From positions 3,602,001 to 3,666,000 of the forward strand of contig CM050668.1 in assembly GCA_027574665.1 (NCBI GenBank): a stretch of 64,000 nucleotides of DNA, given 5' to 3'. The stretch is from Rhynochetos jubatus. Lineage: Eukaryota > Chordata > Aves > Eurypygiformes > Rhynochetidae. The notes beneath the pieces were generated by a model. That model was not told the origin of the DNA, did not search any database, and saw nothing but the letters and a program-made list of their open reading frames with translations. Below, in pieces: positions 53,501-64,000 of the stretch (within the stretch, counting starts at the first letter, position 1; the number at the start of each line of letters is the position of its first letter). A program made the translations under genes and the position numbers.

Positions 53501-56500
53501 ACTGCAGCCAGCGGACCACGGTGAGGAGGAGGAGCGCGGCAGTCCAGCCCACGCTTGGCTGCACTAGGAAGCTCTTTGTGAGCCTGAGACGTGGCAGACC
53601 AAGGCCACAAGTCAAATTCAAATCCCCACCTGGCACCACCAGAGGCAGTCTGAGCAAGATTCTCGAAAGTCACTCATCAGTATTATTAGGTCCCTTACGG
53701 GCCTATGTTTTCACTTACCTCTGGGTGTTGTCCCAGTGGAAGATTAAACGGACAGTAGCAGCATGTCCCCAGCTTTCCCCTGGGTGACACAAAATGACAG
53801 ACCATTTTATTTATCTCTTGTAACAGCATCAACAGCAGTAAACTCAACTGAAATCAGAGCAGTCTTCCAGACCCCCCCCCCCCCCATTAAAACATATATC
53901 CCTTACCTGCAGTAACGAATCACATCTTTTTCATACACACAAGGATTTCACAACTAGTTTAGCAAATATACTCAGACGAGGAGCAACCTCTGTACTCTGT
54001 GTGTTTTATAGAAAGCTTGATGCTCGATTTTATATATCCCTACTAAGGGACAGGTACTACACAGATCTTTAAAACAGGCAGCATTAAGAAAAGGTTTTTC
54101 TAATTACTCCTGAAGAAGTCTAGTGAGTATGTCTAAATATTGCTTCGAAACAGCAATATTCTGTCTCTCAGGCGTAATCACGAGCAAACATCACTCCCTT
54201 TGGGACACAAGCTTTGGGAGAAAGTCAATGATTATTAAAGTATTAAGGGCCCCCAAAGCAGTCTTCTGCTTCCGAAACTGCAGAACACAACCAAAAGCAA
54301 GGGGCGGGGAGCTGGTGGAGAGAGAGAAGGAAGTTTGGGTCGTTAACCTATTTCAGGGGAAACAGTCCTGCTGCTTCAGCTCACAGCTGACCACAAGCCC
54401 AGTCAATTTATAGACTTTTTTATTGGGTGTTTTTCTCTGTTTACCCCAGGAGACAGCCAGCAGTCCGAAGATGGACTGGATTTTAAAACAGTAATTTTGG
54501 TGAAGTGCTGCAAGCCTCTCCTTTCACACTGCCCCATAACTTCTGATTCACATGTTGCTCTCCATCGTGTCACCAGCCCCACACGCCCCGAGTGCTCTGG
54601 TATTCATTACAGCACAGAGAAGGAAAAAAGATGATCCAACTGCAATGAAGACCTAGACCCTCCGGGCATCCTGCCAGACCTTGCTCCACTATATCTAGGT
54701 TGAGATTAAAGACTTTGGCTATCAGATACGGTTCCAAGTCAGAGCTCAAAACACATTTTACGATGGGTACAAATTCCACACCAGAGTGTTTCCAACTGCA
54801 TCGAATATGAGAGAAAAATGCTACTGTAAAATGAGATATTTCTGAGTTAAACTGGCTGTAGATTAATATTTGACCTCCTTTCTAAATATATCCAGTAGGA
54901 ATGTCTAGGAACACCCAGCTTAGCTATCACTTAGTGGGAAAGAAAGCCTTCCCCTTCATAAAGCTCTTGACTTAATACCTTGCAGCATCTGTGCTGCTTT
55001 TTTTTCCCCCCATAATTAAGAACTTCCCTTCTGCTAGGAAGCTGAATAAGAGTTTAGAGATTAATGCTCTTGTGAAATCTTAGAAGAGGCTGTTTCTCAG
55101 GCTTACCAATCAATGGGAAAAGTCATTTAGGGGAGGCAATAGGATTGAAGTAACTTGGGGTTTTGCTGCTGACCCCTCCCTCAAGAGTCCCTGTGGCTAC
55201 AACAACCATGGAGGAGCAGGATGAGACTGTTGAAAGAGCATCTCTTCAGAGCAGGTCATAAAAACCACCTTGTAATCCACCCGCTCACACCTGCAGCTAA
55301 TCCGTGGAATAAATCCTCATGAGAAAGGGAACATCTTTGTACCACTTTGAAATGCTCAACCTGGGATACTGCTGTTTAGGATGAGGGGAATAGCTATCTC
55401 TTGGCTTAAATATTTTTCCAACTAGTACAAAATTTCATGTTTGCAAAAGTATGCACTACTCAGTTACTGCACATTCTGGTGAGAGTCACAACCAGTTCAC
55501 GGCCAGTATGAGGTTATGTCAAATTAAACATTTGTAAAGGAAAATATGCACAAGACAATACATGGCATCTGAATTGTAACGAGTATCTTCATGTTCTTCA
55601 CTGTCCCTGTGACCCAATAAACACAACAGCTTTCAAACAGTGCTGGCTATTGAAAAAAGACAGAATCTATTAGCTTTAATTGACTTTGTAGCCAGAAACG
55701 CTCCCTAAACTTACACATCAGAGAGCAAGAGGCAAAAAAGGGTGAGATACTGGAAGCTGGGTCTTTATCTGCTTGCTCAGAATTCCACATTCTTCACATT
55801 CTTGAAGGAGACTGTATTTGTTCATTTTATCTTACATCTGTGCCAAATGGTTCAGTGCCCGCACAGACACTGAGAACATCTTTGCCTTCTAATGCCCCCT
55901 TCTTCCTCCCCCAGAACACGGGGATCATTACTTAGTTCACAGAAACTGGAGCTGTGGACAGAGAATTTGTGCCCTTTAAGTGCATCATAAAATAACCCAA
56001 AGTTACGACCTGAAATAAGATTTAAACACCGAGCTGCTTCTGAACTTTTCAAATTCTCCACTTCAGAAGAACTGTTCTATTTTCCCCTGTGACCGCAGCA
56101 GAATAGTCTGTATGAGGTACAGGACAAACTGGAGCAGGCTGTGAAAAACACATTCAGTACAGGCAGGCTGTAGTTGAGGATCCCACCCAGAACCTCCCTC
56201 TACATCCTCACTGCAGAGAGCGAGAGCTCCAGCTATGCAGCAAATATGAAACGCCTTTGCAAAGAATTAATGGAACATGCTCAAGCGTAATGGCAAAATA
56301 AACAATGTAAACTGTTTTGGAGAGGCAGCGAATGATTCTCAGGGAATTTAGGACAAGGCAGCATAGTCTGAGGTGTGGAACCATTAAGCTGTGTTCTGTT
56401 GGTGCTTTAACCTTTTCATCACCACATTTCTGCTAGAGGTTTACTGCCCCTATGTCCATCCCCACATTTTTTGCATGACCGTTCACTAGCCAATTTCAGT

Positions 56501-59500
56501 CTAAATTACCTGTTTCATCAGAGGTTTACTTGTTATTTAAACAGCTCGAGCCTACCTGGCCCACTCTGGGCAGAAATGGATTGGGAGACAATCACATAAA
56601 CAGCTCAGCATACAGGATGCAGCAGTGACCTCCAGCAGGGATAGTGGCCTCCTTAACTGACACAGCTACAGCTGGAACAGCCCAAGATCCTCAGGGGAAG
56701 GCTGCGATACGTTAGCTGCACGTCTAAAAACCTAGTTACTGGGAGTTCTTAGTACCTAGTGCTTCCCCAAAAAGGGTGATTCAGTCATCTTGAGGAATAC
56801 TGACAGATCTAATATCCAGTTCAGTATTAAAAATTTTGGTTTAAAAAGGAAAAAGGGAAATCCAACAACACTCTCAATCTGTGAGTTTCTGCAATCTGAA
56901 AATGTTGTAACTTTGAAAAATATTTGTAATGCCTTTCCAAAAATCTAACCAGGACTCTGATCTGCACACCATGTTTGGGTTTAGAACACAATGTGACAGT
57001 TGGTGGTTATAATCACGCGGCTGACACGGGCTGCACTACTGCAGAGTTCCACACTGGCCTAATATTTTCACCATGAATCCTGCTGCACTGAAGAAATTCA
57101 GCAAACAGTTTCATTTTCTCTGTACATGATGACAGAAGAAAGGCAGCCGTGCAGTTGAAGATTACCTCAATTTTCAACTCACAAGCTAAACACCTACCTA
57201 AGGCAGGTACCAGTGTGGACTGGCTTTGTCCAATCCTTGTTGTCATCTGGTTTGTCAGAACTACCTAGAAGAGGAAACAGAAGCAAACAAGAAAATCTCC
57301 AGAAAAGCAGCATGCTGGTGGGAGGGAAGAGAGGGATTTTTCAAAAAGCTTTTACTCAAGAAGTAGTTACTGAGGCAGAACTCTTGCCAACTGTAACGAA
57401 GCTTCCATGTTAACAAGGAGAAACTGTAAAGGTGCCTCATCCTTTCTCAATAGCCAAAACAAAGTAAGAGAACCCTGCAAAATGTGTTTTCAGATTGCAT
57501 AGAAGGTAGATTCTTTCATTCAAGACTTTAAAGGAAACCCAAATTTCTCCCTTCCCAAGGGTTGCAAACTTTACACAACTTGTATATCCCACCGTATTTC
57601 TACTAAATTCTGTTTGATCTACATTTAGATGCTCGTGACTTGCACCAGCCCTCTATAAAGAGATAGCTTTCAGTCACTGGCATAAATGAACTTGGTGGTG
57701 CTGCTCAAAACAGGCATAAGCCTAGTGATTAAGAGAATTTCTGCACCTTGTAGTCTAAAAATGCGCAAGTGGGTACAATACAAAGCAGAATGGAAGTGAA
57801 CAGACAGAGCGGGGGAGTGTTTTCGCAGCACGAATCGCTTGTAGGAGGTTCACAGACAGTCTAGGTTAGATCCCTGGTAGAAATGGGGGTGGGTGAGACA
57901 GAAAAGAGCCAGGAATATTAACTGCAAAGTTCATTAAAAATGAAAAATAAAAAATTGTACCTATCTTAAATCCGAGGGGCTTTTATTGTTTGATATGGTT
58001 GTAAGATTCTGGCTTGAAAAGTGTGCTAGAGCAAGCAATCCCACTGAGCACACAGGGCACATGCCAGAACATCTACACAGCTGAAAGCCCCAAGACATAT
58101 ATTGTGCACTCTGGAGAAGTAACTCATCATGTATGGCTGATAACAGCCCTAAATAGGCTCCCCATCTCACTGCTGGCGAAGGGCTGGTCTGGGCATCCTG
58201 GCACAGCCACTGAGGTCAGCCTCAGAAACTGAAGGAACTTACTTCCTACCGTATCAGAGCATTCAGACTGCCCAGCTGTGCTGCCTGGCACGCAAGCTGG
58301 ATTTAGACTGCTTGCAAACTGCACGAAACTAACTCAAAAACTAACAGGAGGGCCACGCTGGGCTAAATGATTTGTGAAGCTCTGTGACTGATCGCTTCTT
58401 TAGCAAGGGTTTATCTACCAAGCATTTGTACTGAACTGCTCACAGTCAACAGAATTAAGTGATATGTGTTTCCCTTGACCAAAGGAAAAAAAAGACTGCA
58501 CAATGACAAGTGCTGCTGTTCAAGGTCACCAGGTACCGGACTGATGAGTGAAAGCACTCAGTGAACTGCAGGCTGTGTGGATCCAGCAGTCGTCTAACAT
58601 TCGTCTCCCTCGCTGCTCACACCAGCAGGAAGCTTCCTAATTCACGTCAGGGCAAGGGAGGGTATGCTTTCAGCAGCAAGCCCAATCGCCTCGCCCAGGC
58701 GGAATGTGGAGCTGTGCCCTCTCCCTTCCTGCAGTTATCAGAGGAAGCACAAGGGGAGGCTTATTTTTAGCAATTACAAACAAAAGCCAATTGCGCAAGA
58801 GAGTTGCAGGTGACAAGGCACCAAGTCACCTGGAAGCAGTGTCACAAGCACCATTTTGAGACGGTGTACGCTCGAATTCCTGAATGATGCTTTTCTGTGC
58901 GCTAAGAGTTGCCAAAACACCTTCTGGAACAGACGTAGCTTCCCAGTGCCACCTGCTGGCTGCGGATCTGCTGGCCTCCATCTTGGCGTAAATGAGGCAG
59001 AACCAGTGCCCAGGAAGGTAGCTGTGGGTTCCCACGGGTGCCAGAAGAGCAAGCCAGACTAAACAGATAAAGTCTTCCTCCCTAAGAACAGCTCCTCTGC
59101 TAAAACAGTAGTTTATTTTTAAAGGAAGAGTGGAAAATTTTGTTGGAATCACTAAATACTCTGATGTATTATAATGTGCTCTGTAGGTAAAAGGCACCAG
59201 AGCAGCATTCCTTGTCCAACCAGATCATTAAAGATGATGTGGAACAGCATGACAAATTGATATGCTACCATTTAATTAAGACCCACGGGATGCTTTTAAC
59301 ACAAATTTTACTTACTTTGGCAAGTCTAGGAATTTTCCACCTAAACAGTTTTGCCTGTGCAATCCATCTACATTTACTAACCAAACTGCCAAACACCAAC
59401 ATAGAAGACATTCTTGAAGGTTTATTTTGCTATTTACAGACAATCACAAATCACATTTCCTTAACTCTTTGTAATGTATTTATTCCAAAGTAGTATCTTT

Positions 59501-62500
59501 TGCGATTTAAACCCAGCCCCGCCTTACCGCTGATTTGTGATCGTTTGCTATGATGATCAGCTGCTGTGCCAGCCCGTTCAAAAGCCTTGTTCGTAGTGAG
59601 AGGTCCTCAAAGTCATGGCGAAAAGGAAATGCAATTCCATCAACTACCACCAGTCGGACCTAAACAAAGGAAAACCCACCATTACTATCCTACAAATGAC
59701 AAAAGGCAGTAAGACCTCTTTTTAAGTGCACTGGAATGTTTTATATCAGGTGATGACAATCTTTTATGTCACACTCAGAGGTACATGACAGCACACCACC
59801 TATTGTCTCTCTGTGCATATCGGAGACAATCGGCCCTCCACAAGCAGGGCCAAGCACCTCAAGCTCCAAACATACCCGGACACTTGCTAACGGCAGTACT
59901 GCATGATACACAGACACTAGCTCAGACCACGCTGCACGAGCTTAACCAAAATGCTGCACTAAGCTCTCCCATTAGTTAACTCAGCACAGAGCTGCCCTTC
60001 GGATAGTTTCCAGTTTCAGAGCTCGGTCTCTCACAGCTAACTGACTTCTCTATGCAGCACCTGGTATATAATACAGAATAACAAATTTGAAACCTTGCAG
60101 AAGAGAAGCTGGGAAAAAAAAAAAATCATTGAACATCAGAATTGTATTTCAATCGACTCTCCACAAACTAATTTATTTCACCTGATCCCTCAAAAATTAA
60201 ACCCAAACCAAAATTAGAATACACACTGTCTGAGGTCACTGTTAAGATAATTCATCTGATTCTGAGGCTCATATCAGCAATCTGTCTTAGAAACATGGAT
60301 TTTAACAGATGCTTAAAGATATCCCAGACACTCAGCAATGGAGCCGAGTATCTACCTTGCCTCAAGATGTTTATTTTGCTTTACTGAATTATTTCTTTCA
60401 TGGCAGTGTTAGCTGAAGCTAAAGCACAGTGCTGCTGCTGGCTCATCACCCTCAAGACACTACATAAACATTAGTCTGGGGTTTTGATTTATTCTAACTT
60501 CAATTGTTGTAGCTGTTTTGATGACCCAAGTTCGTCTGAAATACAGAAGGGAGATGGATAGTCTTGCAGCACCTGCATGTTCAGATGCCACTCAGTCCTA
60601 GGTATCTACAAGTTCTTGCATTAATGCACAGGATAACAAATTGGAAACACAAGAAAACTGACTTTCTGTATTATCAGTTCAGCTCACTGCTGGGAAGGTG
60701 CTTTGTGACTGGAACACACAAGCCTGCAGCAAACGTCACTGTGAAATGGCCCTGGGCCTCCAACTGGGAAAAAAAAATCTTGGTTTGAAAAAGATTAGAT
60801 AGGAAAAAAGAGAAAACAGAAGAATATCTTCTTTTAATTCTAACTTAGTTCTGCATGTTCTTTTCTATCAGCCTGTACATCCTCCTCATGCATAATTGTT
60901 GACTTTAAGAACAATCAGTTTAACAGTACAAACATGACTCATGCTAGAAAGGAACGTAGAGGTGGTTATATAACTTGCCTATCAGAGGAGTATGTCCAGG
61001 TAGGATGCAATTTAGTTTATTTTTCTCCCAGTTGCACCTGGTATAAAATAGCAGACTTAAAGTATTCAAAGGTAGGCTATATGGATAACACATGCCTTCA
61101 TGTCAGTTTGTCTCTACTAGACCTTGAAAAATTAGGTTTATTATGACAGAAATATTTTATAACATAGTCTTTTTCATATTATTGGTCTTTCTCACATTAT
61201 TAACAAGATCTCAAACTAATTCATGTTTCCAAATGACACTCTCTGCAACTATGTCTCTCTCAAAAAAAACCCTGAAACCTGGAGGTTTCCTGTGGTCCCA
61301 GCTCCAGGTCTGCACAGAGGGATCAGCCTAATTTTAATGAGAGCTGGACTGCAATGAGCAATCTGTCAAGTCATTTATAGCCTGTCCAAGGAATCACCAG
61401 AAGGTCTTGCGCTTCTCCTGCAACCTTCAGCATTTCAGGCTCCAGGCCAAGCACAGATAATCAGCACAGATGGTACCAAAGAACTGCAGCCCAGTGTAAC
61501 TGCGCTAATGAAGCCATGTACTTTCCACAAGAGCAAACACAACAGGGCACCGTTAGTACCTGGCAGAGAAAGGGAAATACCAGACTACACTCAGCAAAAG
61601 TAAGACTCCCATCTGCGCTTTCAAGAACATAACAGCTTCCAAAAATGGAAATTATATGCAAAAGGCTGTCTAACTGAACAACACTGATTTGTGTGCTGTC
61701 AGAATGACGCAGGAGTCATCTTCCCCAAATCCTGTTAGGGAGTGATCTGCTGTGCAGAGTCTAGAAATCTGGAGAGGTGGTGACAATCTGCCTTACAATA
61801 GCTTCACTAAGACACTAGGTACTGGGAAACTTTTTGGCTGTAGTCCATCCAAGAGTCAAGCTGCAGGCTTTGGTTGCTTGTAGCAACAGAAGATATATTG
61901 GAAAGAAGGAGAAGAGTCACTTTCTGGATGCCAAGATGGTGCAGGCTGCTTCTGGTCCTCCGTGATCTTCTAGGGTTAAAAAAAATGGCCCTAAGCCTTT
62001 CTGATGTCCCAGCATCATGGTCATCACCTGCACACCTGGCTCAGAGACACTTCCGTAAAGCAGTTTTGTGCTGATTCCTAACGCAGTGCTCATAGAAATG
62101 TAACAACACATGGCAACACAGATCCAGTATCCTCACCTCCAAGTGGAGAGTCAGGATGATGGCAGCAGTGGTAGCAAAGGCAAATCACTCTCAAGAGTAA
62201 TTGGGATGGGAATGAAAAAGCAAACAAGCAAGCAAGCTTTACATTTGTGCTCTGGCATCAGCCAGTATATTACTGCCAAGCTGATGAGGTACCAAGGTGT
62301 TACTCATGTTACTGTAACAGATGCACATCCCAGAAAATCTTCAGTGCGAAGATCATCATAGAATCATAGAATGAGTGATATCTTCTGATAAGACTGCAAT
62401 AACCCTTACCTTTGAATGCTCTGAAAGAAAGTCTGGGAGGAGGTAGACCTGTGCAAGGAGCTCTATGTAGTCACGGCAACGGAAGTAATATATGTGAGAA

Positions 62501-64000
62501 AGGATACTTTCAAGAGAGAAAGTCTCCAAAGCTTCTAGATGATCTGAGAATAAATAAATAGATGAGTACATGAGTCAGAAGTCTGTACTAGCACACTGCT
62601 GCTTCCATCATTCTACCAAACTCTGCCTTCCACATACAGCAACAGCCAAACCCCCAGAAACAGAAACAGTCAAGGTAAAGAGTGGGGGAAACATACCTTC
62701 CATCTGGCTCGAAAATCAAGAAGGTGGTGAGCAGATGCTATCTCAGCATTTGCACATAGGTACACCAGAGCCTCCAAGGGAGTGCTCCAAAAATGAAAAA
62801 TTTATTTCTGAAAGAAGAACTTTCCCAGTAAATCATTTTCAAGCCCAAACACCACCAGAGGACAACAGTGACTATTAATCATCCATTGTTCAGTGTACAG
62901 GCAGCAGCTCATTTAATATGGTGTCATTTTATCTCTGTTCAAACAGAAGTTTGCTGCATAAATTAAGAGTATTTTAAAAGTCATGTCAGTATCCCCAACA
63001 CACGATGACTTACAGTACAAAACTATACATAAATGCAACCTGGCTATATTGACCTCATGAAGGAGCTGAATTCCAGCTACAGTTTTACACTAAGGGGCTT
63101 CTGCAGCAACACAGCCTTAAGAAATTCTACTGTCCCTCTTCTCTTTCTCCAGCTGCTCTTCCAGTCACTGTGTTGCACATTATCCCTCGGTTTTGCTGAC
63201 AGAGTTGTGTTTGGGTTTTGCTGTAAATTCAATCATTAAAGGGGCGGGGGGTGGGGGTGGGGTGGGGAAGAGGGGCAAAAGCAAAAAATCCCACAAACTA
63301 TCATGTAGAAAAAGAATTATTCTTAAAGTAGATCAGCTCAGTCTGCAGCATGCTCCACATACTGACACTGTTCAGGGTATGTTAAATACAGGTAGAAATA
63401 AAAGGCAGCAAGAACTCCTTAAGCCAGCACTGCTGCTGAAACCCTCACACTGTAGAACTGCAGCCTACCAGCCACTTGTGTTGCTCAGATCCTGGCCTAC
63501 TGGGCACAAAGAAATGACTTAGCAACGTACCTTCTTCCTGATGAGCTTCAGCAATAAGCTGGCAATGCTGCACACAGGCAGCTGCAATATCCACTACTCT
63601 GTCTACCATAAAGCTTCCTTCAGTATCAATGAAGACAGCTTCTCCAGCTACGCCCCCAAAGCATTCCGGGATCTGTACATCTACTGCCAACTGCATACTG
63701 CCATGGGAAACAGAAAAAAAGGTAAATGTTTTAAATCACAAAGCTCTCTCCACCCAACTCCCTCCTGAAGTGACATTTCTGCTGCAGAAGACATGGAACA
63801 AATAGTGGTACAGCCATTATCATTATTGTATTTATAATGCTAAGAATCCGAGATTGCAGCCATGACAACAACAAAAGATGAACTCTCTTCATAGTTAAAC
63901 TAAACAAAAAAAAGTGATTCTCAGCGGCATAAAAGTAATCTACAAATGAAATACCATAGCTGTGTTTTCCCAACGCCAGGTGCTCCACAGATCTCGGTGA
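47408..64000 (-). CDS. RAD51C: DNA repair protein RAD51C (RAD51 paralog), 3' part; exons 2 (end) to 9
   Basis: RAD51C is a RAD51/RecA-family ATPase. It acts in the nucleus in the BCDX2 and CX3 paralog complexes of homologous recombination and interstrand crosslink repair (family knowledge). The coding blocks, in transcription order, are 64000-63955 (partial), 63697-63531, 62543-62410, 59659-59528, 57264-57198, 53779-53719, 51195-51135 and 47509-47408. Every intron is GT-AG and all phases join without a frameshift. Visible motifs are Walker A GAPGVGKT, the FIDTEGSF segment, Walker B LVVVD, and a basic C-terminal KRPRR that fits the known nuclear localisation signal. Internal exon sizes equal the human ones (junctions at c.404, 571, 705, 837, 904, 965, 1026, from memory). 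About 256 residues are encoded here, equivalent to human residues ~121-376. The N-terminal third and the promoter are outside the window. Identification is essentially certain. Confidence 0.97.
50105..50142. repeat. (CTAT)n interrupted tetranucleotide repeat
   Basis: CTAT/ATCT units with a few substitutions (CTATCTATGTATCTATCTAT and onward), in RAD51C intron 8. Confidence 0.9.
50490..50950 (+). mobile_element. Ancient CR1/L3-type LINE remnant in RAD51C intron 8
   Basis: The + strand has a decayed but ordered CR1-like series: GGAATACCATATATGCTTCT..GCTCACCC, then CTGGAACAGAGGCAGAGAAG..AGCCATT, then GGCTTGTGTAAGAC..AGAATGAAGGCTCAGAGAC, then GATTGCTCTC, then GCACAAGAACAGATGGGGAC. In intact copies this encodes [39 protein letters not shown]. 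It is antisense to RAD51C. The edges are approximate. Confidence 0.6.
51135..51195 (-). CDS. RAD51C: RAD51C exon 8 (61 nt)
   Basis: The exon encodes R(split)[30 protein letters not shown] matches the penultimate exon of RAD51C. The residues after it diverge from the human protein, which has a hydrophobic CTVLFQIK here. The acceptor is TTTAACCAG and the donor GTTAGT. The exon ends on a codon boundary, as in human. Confidence 0.93.
51685..51835 (+). repeat. Possible degraded MIR/CORE-type SINE
   Basis: AAGCCTGACCTTGAGCAAAT followed by CGTTTCTC resembles the MIR motif TGTGACCTTGGGCAAGTCAC. A further 80 bp downstream, TTATACAGCACCTAGCCCAG resembles the widespread amniote SINE tail TACAGCACCTAGCACAA. 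The order fits an old tRNA-derived SINE. Divergence is high and no tRNA-like head is discernible, so this is tentative. It lies in RAD51C intron 7's neighbour, on the 3' side of intron 7 (51196-53718). Confidence 0.35.
52998..53014. repeat. Poly-G tract (17) in RAD51C intron 7
   Basis: Seventeen G on + (C17 in the RAD51C transcript), about 700 bases downstream of exon 7 in the sense direction. Confidence 0.95.
53719..53779 (-). CDS. RAD51C: RAD51C exon 7 (61 nt)
   Basis: Read with the split Gly, this exon encodes [19 protein letters not shown] plus two bases of an Arg codon. [15 protein letters not shown] is a conserved RAD51C block. The acceptor is CACCCAG, with a weak pyrimidine tract, and the donor is GTAAGT. 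Skipping this 61-nt exon would shift the frame. The homopolymer tracts in the two flanking introns are listed separately. Confidence 0.95.
53780..57197 (-). other. RAD51C: RAD51C intron 6
   Basis: This 3.4 kb intron (GTAGGT...CACCCAG) has a G14 tract (sense strand) near its 3' end. I see nothing else. Confidence 0.9.
53872..53885. repeat. Poly-C tract (14) in RAD51C intron 6
   Basis: Fourteen C on +, so G14 in the RAD51C transcript, ending 92 bases upstream of the exon 7 acceptor. That is close to where splicing elements of that intron act. Confidence 0.95.
57198..57264 (-). CDS. RAD51C: RAD51C exon 6 (67 nt)
   Basis: The exon encodes [20 protein letters not shown] and AL plus one base of the next Gly codon. 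VLTNQMTT is the RAD51-family L2-region segment that follows Walker B. The acceptor is preceded by a good pyrimidine tract (CTGTTTCCTCTTCTAG) and the donor is GTAGGT. The split Gly codon is completed by exon 7, giving ALGESWGHA. Confidence 0.95.
57265..59527 (-). other. RAD51C: RAD51C intron 5
   Basis: This 2.3 kb intron (GTAAGG...TTCTAG) contains no recognised feature. Confidence 0.9.
59528..59659 (-). CDS. RAD51C: RAD51C exon 5 (132 nt), Walker B
   Basis: This 44-codon exon (phase 0 at both ends) was found by translating the minus strand, because it has no start codon of its own. It reads [20 protein letters not shown], then [20 protein letters not shown], then HKSA. LVVVD is the Walker B strand whose Asp coordinates Mg2+. 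[20 protein letters not shown] is characteristic of RAD51C. The acceptor is TTGTTTAG|G and the donor GTAAGG. Confidence 0.96.
59660..62409 (-). other. RAD51C: RAD51C intron 4
   Basis: This 2.75 kb intron (GTAAGG...TTTAG) carries the CR1-type microrepeat near its donor. I see no other feature. Confidence 0.9.
62357..62372 (-). repeat. CR1 3'-terminal microrepeat remnant
   Basis: CATAGAATCATAGAAT is two perfect copies of the 8-bp unit (ATTCTATG on minus) that ends CR1 elements. No recognisable CR1 body is attached. It sits 37 bases inside RAD51C intron 4, next to the exon 4 donor. Confidence 0.45.
62410..62543 (-). CDS. RAD51C: RAD51C exon 4 (134 nt)
   Basis: The acceptor is TATTCTCAG and the donor GTAAGG. 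The exon encodes [20 protein letters not shown], then [20 protein letters not shown], then [17 protein letters not shown] and [18 protein letters not shown] are highly conserved RAD51C signatures. An in-frame ATG lies upstream of the acceptor, but those residues are intron read-through, not protein. Confidence 0.96.
62544..63530 (-). other. RAD51C: RAD51C intron 3
   Basis: This 1.0 kb intron (GTACGT...TTCTCAG) includes a G-rich low-complexity run on + at 63240-63275 (GGGGCGGGGGGTGGGGGTGG), which is C-rich in the transcript. I see nothing else. Confidence 0.9.
63531..63697 (-). CDS. RAD51C: RAD51C exon 3 (167 nt)
   Basis: The exon is bounded by a CATGGCAG acceptor and a GTACGT donor. It encodes [20 protein letters not shown], then [14 protein letters not shown], then a helical stretch ending at HQEE. 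The FIDTEGSF segment is the conserved RAD51-family element after the P-loop. Entry phase 1 and exit phase 1 match its neighbours. The intron upstream (63698-63954) is only 257 nt, unusually short for this gene. Confidence 0.96.
63955..64000 (-). CDS. RAD51C: RAD51C exon 2, 3' end (partial)
   Basis: The window begins inside this exon. The visible codons read [14 protein letters not shown], which contains the complete Walker A (P-loop) GAPGVGKT that binds ATP phosphates in RecA-fold proteins. The exon ends after ...CTATG, followed by a GTATTT donor. The split codon TG|T restores Cys with exon 3, giving the family-typical KTQLCMQL. The rest of exon 2 and exon 1 lie to the right of the window. 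Confidence 0.95.

Larger units (their letters stand above)
51196..53718 (-). other. RAD51C: RAD51C intron 7
   Basis: This 2.5 kb intron (GTAAGT...AACCAG) contains the possible MIR-like SINE and a C17 tract (sense strand). A GC-rich stretch at 53464-53690 directly follows exon 7, but it has no recognisable protein. Confidence 0.9.

Noticed and set aside
53590-53680. tRNA B-box-like TTCAAATCCCC followed by ACCTGGCACCACC beside RAD51C exon 7
   Set aside because: There is no A box or cloverleaf upstream at the right distance. At most it is a remnant of a tRNA-derived SINE.

Overview
This is vertebrate nuclear DNA, almost certainly from a bird. It is intron-dominated and AT-rich, with GT-AG introns, one dense CpG-island promoter and no bacterial-style gene packing. 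It carries CR1 non-LTR retrotransposon copies of the avian type. Two are relatively young 3' fragments that open, on the + strand, with the reverse complement of the CR1 3' end. Several older, decayed CR1-type remnants are also present. The species cannot be told from the sequence alone.

There are two protein-coding genes, both on the minus strand and in the same order and relative orientation as in mammals (RAD51C, then PPM1E). At the right, 47.2-64.0 kb holds the 3' two-thirds of RAD51C: the end of exon 2 plus exons 3-9, stop codon and poly(A) signal. RAD51C is the RecA/RAD51-family ATPase paralog of homologous recombination. All eight coding blocks join in frame, and their sizes (167, 134, 132, 67, 61, 61 nt for exons 3-8) match the human exon structure as I know it. 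Exon 1, most of exon 2 and the promoter lie beyond the right edge.

At 36.1-36.9 kb, inside a CpG island, is exon 1 of PPM1E, a PP2C-family Ser/Thr phosphatase. It has a clean GTGAGT donor, after which the remaining 36 kb to the left edge is read as PPM1E intron 1. No PPM1E exon 2 was recognised in the window. About 10 kb of intergenic DNA (36.9-47.2 kb) separates the genes and holds the two young, same-orientation CR1 fragments.

No RNA gene, CRISPR array, operon or complete mobile element was seen. The observations that most deserve checking are: a 63-nt open segment with good splice sites inside PPM1E intron 1 (28.9 kb), which would create an immediate stop if spliced to exon 1; homopolymer G/C tracts on either side of RAD51C exon 7; a degraded coding-like stretch at 7.5-8.0 kb that I cannot identify; and an isolated GC-rich patch at 31.5 kb. 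I found no convincing evidence of a wholly new biological system.
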